Source: Diphasiastrum complanatum (lineage: Eukaryota; Streptophyta; Lycopodiopsida; Lycopodiales; Lycopodiaceae). From it: 64,000 nucleotides of DNA. Under the pieces are notes generated by a model. The model was not told the origin of the DNA. It made no database searches and was given only the letters and a program-made list of their open reading frames with translations. The translations under genes and the position numbers were made by a program. Position 1 is the stretch's first letter, and each line of letters opens with the position of its first letter. Positions 57,536-64,000 of the stretch are shown one piece after another. Location of the stretch: the NCBI GenBank assembly GCA_029204225.1, contig CM055112.1, forward strand, positions 29,540,703 to 29,604,702, read 5' to 3'.

Positions 57536-60500
57536 CTACGCTGGTGACATCTCGTGAAGAAGCTTTAACACATGCCTCATGGTAGGTCTTGTTTCACCTT
57601 CTTTCTGGGTGCATAAGTTGGCAATGTTTATCAGGTCTTGAAGTTCTCTAGCATTAAACATATTTCCCAGGTCAGGATCCACTATTCGTGTTATCCCAGA
57701 ATTTGTTGTGATATACTTTTGAGCCCATTCCACAAGATTCCTGCCCTCATGAATAGCATTACGGCCAGTGACAATCTCGAACAGTAGAACTCCAAAGCTG
57801 TAGACATCACTCTTTTCTGTTAATGCACGAGTAACAGCATACTCTGGATCAATATACCCTGCTTGAAAACAGACACAAAAAGGGGATTTTGTATGAGAAA
57901 CACAGCAAGAGTTTCTTGGGCATTATCCAAAATATTTACTATAATAGTACCTGGTGTTCCAAAGAGATGTGTTGGGCCTGCAGACAATTTTGAGCAGTCA
58001 CTTGGAGCAGTTCTTGCAAGACCGAAGTCTCCAACCTATCACACAGATTCTTTGTGAGTTATGTAACTGGCTGATGCCTATTGAATGCAATATTCTGGCA
58101 CTAGCTTCATCATGGATGCGAACCTACACGCTAAAACTTGGCTTGGCTTTCAAGAAACATGGAATACCTTTGCATTGAAATTACCATCAAGTAGGATATT
58201 ACTGGATTTGATATCTCCATGACAAAGTGGTGGATCGCAGTAGAAGTGTAGGTATTCCTGAAGGTTAACAGAAAGAGTTTGTACAGTTAGACATTACTCA
58301 AGGCTGCAAAATCAGCTGCACCTGGCCTTTGTCCTAGCTTGAAGCACTAATAGACAGAAAACATGGTTAATTTGCCAAGCTTTTGTCTCCTGCCTTCAGA
58401 GCAGTCAATGCCTAGTTTTCTTATTGGTTCACTTAGCAGTATTGAATGAGTTGTATATATACCAAACCCGCTGCTACTCCCGTAGCTATCTGCAACCGTG
58501 TTCTCCAGCTCAATGAAGTCTTGGTTTGCGCTAAAACCAGAACGACAACCGATTATCAGGCTTTAAACTCAAAATTGTATTCAGACCACAATTTTACGTA
58601 TTGAAATATAGAGAATGACAGAGTAGTGTGATTCATTTATTTCTTGGTAGAGTCTAGTATTTCATCCATTAAACTTGCACAAACTATTTCTAAAATGCTA
58701 TTGGCATTTCTACTTTATAAAAGCATAAATCACAAATGCACGTTCTAAATAAAACATAAAATGCTGTGACCATTGGAATCTAGTAAAAACAGACCTTGTA
58801 GGTGGTCTTTCAGACTTCCATTTTCCATATATTCGTACACAAGGAGCCTGAAATGACTTGAGCAGTGAAAATGGTGACAGGACAAGAATGTATAGTACAA
58901 CTGGTAGCTAACATGACATTTACATGCAAGTACATCAATAAGAAAGTGAAAACCTACTTTGCAGGCAAAAGCTTCAGGCGTTTGAGGATGAATGTTTCAG
59001 AGTGATACTCAACTAAGAGGAGATAAGAAACATACCTTTCATGCTTTTCAGCACAAAATCCTAGCAAAGTGACGAGATGTCGGTGATGTAACTTTCTTAG
59101 CAATTCTAATTCTTTTGAGAACCCATTCTCCCCTTCCCTTGAGCTCTTCTGCATGCGCTTGACTGCTGCTACAAGGCCACCTTTGAATCTTGCTTTGTAA
59201 ACCGTCCCAAACCCACCTTTGCCAATAACAGTGCCGAAGTTGTCTGTAGCTCTTTGGATTTCCTGATACTTAAAGAGTCTAAACACTGAAGAGATATGTT
59301 TGAAACAAGCTGATCTCAGAAATTGAAGAAATTACCCAAATGAGAACATGACTCACTTATACCTTTGAAGTAATCTTTAAGACAAAATAACTGAATGCAG
59401 ACAACTTATCTGTGCAATTTTCAGAGGTCTGAGTGAAATAAAAGTACCATATTTCCAATTATTGCTCTGGATCATATCAGAGCTGGAAGTATGATCCCTG
59501 CTCCAGTGGGGAATAAATGTTTGACATTTCGATTTCTGTAATTCAATCCTCTTCCGCCTTATTAGGATCACAAATAACAAGAAAAGCATCAATGTTGCTC
59601 CGGTGACACCAATACCAGCTGCCAGAGTCAAAGTGATTGAAGATTTAGTCTTGGTATGCGTCGTGGGGTATAATTGTGAAGTGGAAGAAGATAATCCATG
59701 TTTTGGAGCTGGTGGTAGTAAAGGAGTTGGCATGAAAGAATATGGTTTCGCTTCTGGTGTGGAAACTGCACATTGTGAAGAAAAACCTCTTAGATGTGGA
59801 TACAGTTTAGCACATCAGTACTCAGTTGTAGTCAGCTCTGTAGAACTCTGACCTTCAAAATGGGAGTGGAACAAGAATACATTATCCATACAATTAGCTG
59901 GCATTAAATGGTGCAAATGGCAGTGAGAAGTGCAGATAACAGAGCAATACCATGGAGTCATATACATAGCATAATAATGGTCAAGAACAGCACCTGTGTA
60001 ACACTCAAACAAGAATTCTTGTAGGAGTATCCAATGAACTGACCTGAAAATGCATATAAGCAACTGCCAAGTCGAGCAGCATAAAGTGTAGTAGTTACTT
60101 TTGCTAGGACAAGAAAGGCTAGATTTACGCAGCTTTGAACTGTCTTTAAGTCAAAGTTTGGACCTGCAGCTACATATGCTGCTTTTTGGATGGCTGTTCT
60201 GCAAGTATCACATGATTCTTTCATCTCGTTGCATGAATCCTCAACAAATGAGAAACTCAAATCTTTTTTCTTAAGAGCCTGAATGAATTGTGAAACTGTT
60301 GATATGTTGTTGCAACCTTGAGAACTTTCTCTATATATGCTACTTGCTGGTAAACGACAAGACTGGAACGCAATTATCGATGACCGGTGTCCTTTCAACT
60401 TGCTGGTCAAGTCCTTGAGACAGGCAGTTGCTTGCCTAGTGGAGAGAAGAAAGCTCTGCAACGGTTTTCCAGTATCAGATGTTGCTATTTGTAGAGTGAT

Positions 60501-62649
60501 CCACGATAACAAACAGCAGGTATATAATTTTTCCTCTGCTATGTCACATGCATCAGTAATGTCTTTAATCTGCCATGATTCGAATTTAAATGGGCACCCT
60601 GCACATGAAATTTCTCATCAGTCATACAGACCTTTTCCAACTTCAAAATTTTTACAAAATAAGATACAATGAAAAGGAAACATAATCCCTCAAATAAAGC
60701 ATCATGCAGTAGAGTCCGTGTACCAGCTTCTTTCTACATGCTTCCAGCCAAGCAAAGTTTTTTTTGTGTTATGGCTTTTCTACCCAGGCTCAAGGAAATG
60801 ATATCATCTCAAGGCTACATAAGATCTCCACAATGAGCTCCTGGATAAAATTTTGCAAATCTAAAACAAATCTATTCACCTACATGACCAGATTCTAACT
60901 CTTGGTGACAAATCCCCTCTAGCATTTTTTTATGTATATTAGACTGACCAACTCCTGCTTGCGAATCAGAGCATGTCCGATGGATCTCATACAAGGCCTC
61001 TCCGCATACTATAAAGTCATCCTGCTGAATAATTGTGGACTATATGTCCAAATAGGCACAAACATATTTTGGAAGCTGGTCTAAGTGGTCTGTTAGAATG
61101 TGTTATCCCACAGAGACACGTTATTCACTGCTGAGGTTTGGATCTAGTCAATATTCCTACAGAATCTTTTGCTTTTTACGGGCACAGCTTTCTACTGTTC
61201 AGCTGCTGGTGCTTTGTAGTTGATATTAGCTCCTTGAGGCTTCCTGCTTTTCAAAGTTAAAATAGCATGAGGAGATTGGAGGGGTGGGACCAATCAAGTG
61301 CTTGGAGCAAAAAATTCTCTGGAAGATGAGTGGAACAGAAAGACTGCAAAATAGATTTGGAGTCTCTTCATTCATATTGACCTTCAGGGCCTTACTTTAA
61401 GGCCCTGTCATTGTTTAAGCAGATTCCTATTGGACTCTATAGTAGGGTGATGATATTCTGAAGACTTGTGTTCATCTTTAACATGGGATGTGTGCCTTGT
61501 TTAGCAGTTCAACTCATTGTCCATTCTATTAGCGCTATTGAGTAGCTCAGCAGTACAGAATAACTAGTATTTGGTGTTCATCCTAAGGAAAACTTATTTG
61601 CTGTTTATGCATGGCATGTATTCCAGTACTGCTCTGAGTTTTGCACTTTGTTTTACCAAAAGTTGAAACCTTCCTCATAGACGTTCTGTCCACCCACAGA
61701 GTGATGAACGCATTAGAACTGCAAAAAAGTTGTTGACATATTGCTATTTGTAACTCAACTTGGGGAAGGTGTATTGGACATTAATCCATGTGAAGATGTC
61801 CAAGTGGCCTGTCAGACAGATATTGTAGAAGGATAGGCCACATTACATATGTGCAATTTACATATGTGCAATTTACATACACGCATGCACCTACTTGCAC
61901 ATGTGCATAAGAGCTTGCATGCATATTATTTTAGGAATAGCTTATCTTTGATCATTGGAGACGTTCAAAAAGTGCTCAGCATATGAATAGTCGTGGCTCT
62001 GAACATAATGGCCACAAGTCTTACGAGATTGAGGTTGTAGTAGTCCTCCGAACCTTTGAAGATCAAACAGGCAGTTGGCCTTGTCCATTGCATAGTCTGG
62101 ATCACCCAAGCTACCTATTGCAACAAAAAGTGTGATGCCACACTGAGCCCAAATCGATTCCCCATCATGTGATTGTGATGAACTGGATAAGAAACCTTCA
62201 CTGGAATGCAAGCAATTGTCACATGATGCTTTAGTTAGCCTTTTTTGAGCACAATGTGTTTTCACTTCCAGAAAGCCTGGGATCTGAAGGATATCCTTCA
62301 TAGACGTGAGATGATTGCATCCTTGAAAAGCAGTAATTGCGGCCTTTACCCCGCAAAAGAGAGAAATGTCCAAAGGAATGCCATTAGTCTCAAGGGCCAC
62401 CAAGGTCATATTCAAGCAGTGATCTCTCCAATGTTCAGGTAAGGCCAAGGTCCCAGTGGAGTTAACATATTGTGACATGGCTATTGCTACCAACACATTG
62501 ATATATCGACAGCAGCTGCCATTATTTGGCTCTGTGCAAGCTAAAATAGCTTCTGAAAAATCCAAATTGCTGAAATCAAGAGGACAGTCTGCACATCCAG
62601 AACAAACTTGACAATGTTTTGGTGCTAGTAGTAAGTTAAGTATAGCATT
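57536..62649 (-). CDS. SPARK-domain receptor-like protein kinase with two SPARK-type ectodomains (start exon not found)
   Basis: Exons on -: 62649-62025, 60598-60044, 59765-59448, 59285-59036, 58847-58795, 58530-58463, 58257-58168, 58035-57951, 57858-57536. Borders are GT-AG and phases agree, giving 788 codons plus stop. Exon 1 is a SPARK domain ([26 protein letters not shown], Cys-rich). Exon 2 is a second, more diverged Cys-rich one ([17 protein letters not shown]). Exon 3 has a Ser/Thr/Pro linker and a transmembrane segment ([17 protein letters not shown]) followed by basic residues. The kinase has [16 protein letters not shown] lysine, [15 protein letters not shown] for the usual HRD, DFG, GTPGYIDPEY and DVYSFGV. 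It is closest to Arabidopsis At1g49730/At3g19300-type kinases, which I recall with one SPARK domain. It is probably a plasma-membrane receptor with unknown ligand. The signal peptide must lie upstream in an exon ending in phase 0. Confidence 0.85.
60599..62024 (-). other. Intron between the two SPARK exons
   Basis: 1.43 kb. The donor is C|GTAAGA and the acceptor GTGCAG|GG; both sides are phase 1. No gene is seen inside. Confidence 0.75.
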
Positions 62650-64000
62650 CTGAACAGAAATGATAACTTTTGAAGCTCACGATAAACAGTCACTGCTTTA
62701 AAATCTGAGTGTAATACAATGTGCCCTAGCAACAGTAGCTTGACCTTATGCCATTAGAAAAGAAACATTGCCATTGTACGTCCCCAATAAACTTATACAA
62801 ATGATAGTTGAAGCAGCTCATTCCAATGACGTAGCATTTTGGAAAACAAAATCATCTCTATTCAAACAAACAGTTGTGTGCAACGTCCTTAAACAAAATT
62901 GGGCACACTAAAGACAAAGGAAAGGCAAGACGTGTAGAGAGCATTTCCTGTAACCAGATGTGAAAATAACAAATCATTGCCCAGCTTATACAAGGGCCGT
63001 ACCCTCCAAAATTCCTCATCCTCATCTTGTCATCTCATCTCTTCCCCCCTCTCCTGCTACCTCGGAGCAGGCCCTTTGACAGTGGGGCAATTCTGTGCCT
63101 GCTATACAGGCCATCATTTTGAATGGGCTAACTACATCACGAGCTGCAAGGCTGCTTATCTGCCTTAATCTCGGTCTACACCACTCTGCCTTAATCTCAG
63201 TCTACACCACTCTGCCTTAGTTCTGCATCTAGGAGTTAGATTAATTTGTTTCACTCTTTCAATCCTTCTTCATCCAAACGATATATTTAATCATTGGAAA
63301 ACATCTAAAAATATCTAGTCTTGCTCCTAACGGCCCAAATAGTTGCAAATTTGGCCCATAGATGCAATATGGCAGATCCAACATTGAAGAACGTGAGTTG
63401 TTGTGTCCTACAACCGGGCCAACAAGATGTGGGGTCAGGCTGAACCTCCTTATTAAAACCATTTATAAGAGGATCCTAGACTTCCTAGCCCATGATGAAG
63501 CACATTACAAATATGAAAAGGAACTGTACTGGGAGATTGTGCCCTTGCAGGAGAGGGATAGCATACACAAAGGAAGTGACTGATCATGCAAGTAGTTTTC
63601 TTGAGACAAGATATCAACCAAGATCCTGGATCTGAGGAGTAAGTTGGAACTTGGTACCAACATTAGGAAATCAGAACATCAGCTTTGAAAGATTTGTGCA
63701 AATTTCAGCATAGAAGGGCTAAGGATGATTGGATTGACATGTAAATCGAGAGATCTATTGTCCTCCAATTGTTGAAAGACCTAAAATGCCCAACATATTT
63801 TTATCTGATCTAGATTTAGTGTTCAATTTTGGATTAATCAAGATTCTAGGAAGTGTAAGTGTGAGAGCCAAGAATGAGTGGTTTAACATGTAAATCGAGA
63901 GATCTACTTGCTCTCACTTATATCTAGACATGAAAAATTGTAATATGATTTCGTTCATAGATGGGAAAGTTGGGGGGGAGGGTTCCCATCTTGATCCCTC
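62650..64000 (-). promoter_or_regulatory. Upstream region of the SPARK receptor kinase
   Basis: Should contain the first exon. A short - frame starting MLSTRLAFPLSLVCPILF (ATG near 62942) has the look of a signal peptide, but its splice to 62649 is not convincing. The region also has an exact-like 26-bp tandem duplication (about 63164-63215, CTCnGTCTACACCACTCTGCC) and a direct repeat of ACATGTAAATCGAGAGATCT at 63737 and 63886. Confidence 0.4.

Overview
This is nuclear DNA from a land plant. The genes belong to plant-only or plant-typical families: a peptidyl-serine galactosyltransferase, a SPARK-domain receptor-like kinase, a LAZ1 protein and PPR and TMK relics. They are split by GT-AG introns, some very long, packed with Ty1-copia, Ty3-gypsy and Helitron debris, foldbacks, tRNA-like short repeats and long (GA/CT)n and (CA)n tracts. 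Gene density is low, with three recognisable protein genes plus one hAT-derived gene fragment in 64 kb. That suggests a large-genome plant (a fern or gymnosperm is plausible), but the sequence alone does not settle the species.

Layout. 1-0.8 kb: three exons of a hAT-transposase-derived (DUF659-type) gene on +, entering from the left edge. 2.3-3.6 kb: the last three exons of a LAZ1/OST-alpha-like membrane protein gene on +. 3.6-10.9 kb: gene-poor DNA with a 283-bp tandem duplication and a tRNA-like SINE. 10.9-16.24 kb: a decayed, 3'-truncated Ty1-copia element on +. 16.24-21.0 kb: a Helitron replicase/helicase relic (- strand) lying between about 250-bp inverted repeats, with several minisatellites. 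21-28.7 kb: microsatellites, a PPR pseudogene (-), an orphan TMK-type receptor fragment (+) and otherwise empty DNA.

28.7-50.0 kb: an apparently intact eight-exon SERGT1-like gene on the - strand (896 codons plus stop). Its two glycosyltransferase halves have mirror-image exon structure. Its introns hold a complete Ty1-copia element with both LTRs and a target-site duplication, a Ty3-gypsy relic, tandem repeats, a GC-rich palindromic element and microsatellites.

50-57.5 kb: the SERGT1 upstream region, tandem tRNA-like repeats, a 369-bp foldback and unassigned relics. 57.5-62.65 kb: a receptor-like kinase gene on - in which two SPARK-type ectodomain exons precede a transmembrane segment and a kinase domain. 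The signal-peptide exon was not found with certainty. 62.65-64 kb: its upstream region.

The genes are independent transcription units with no operon logic. Galactosylation of extensin/AGP serines (SERGT1), cell-surface signalling (SPARK-RLK) and membrane/vacuole-linked functions (LAZ1) are separate roles. The strongest points for follow-up are the tandem-SPARK receptor kinase, the mirrored exon structure of SERGT1, the Helitron relic inside an inverted repeat, and a chimaeric gag inside the intronic copia element.
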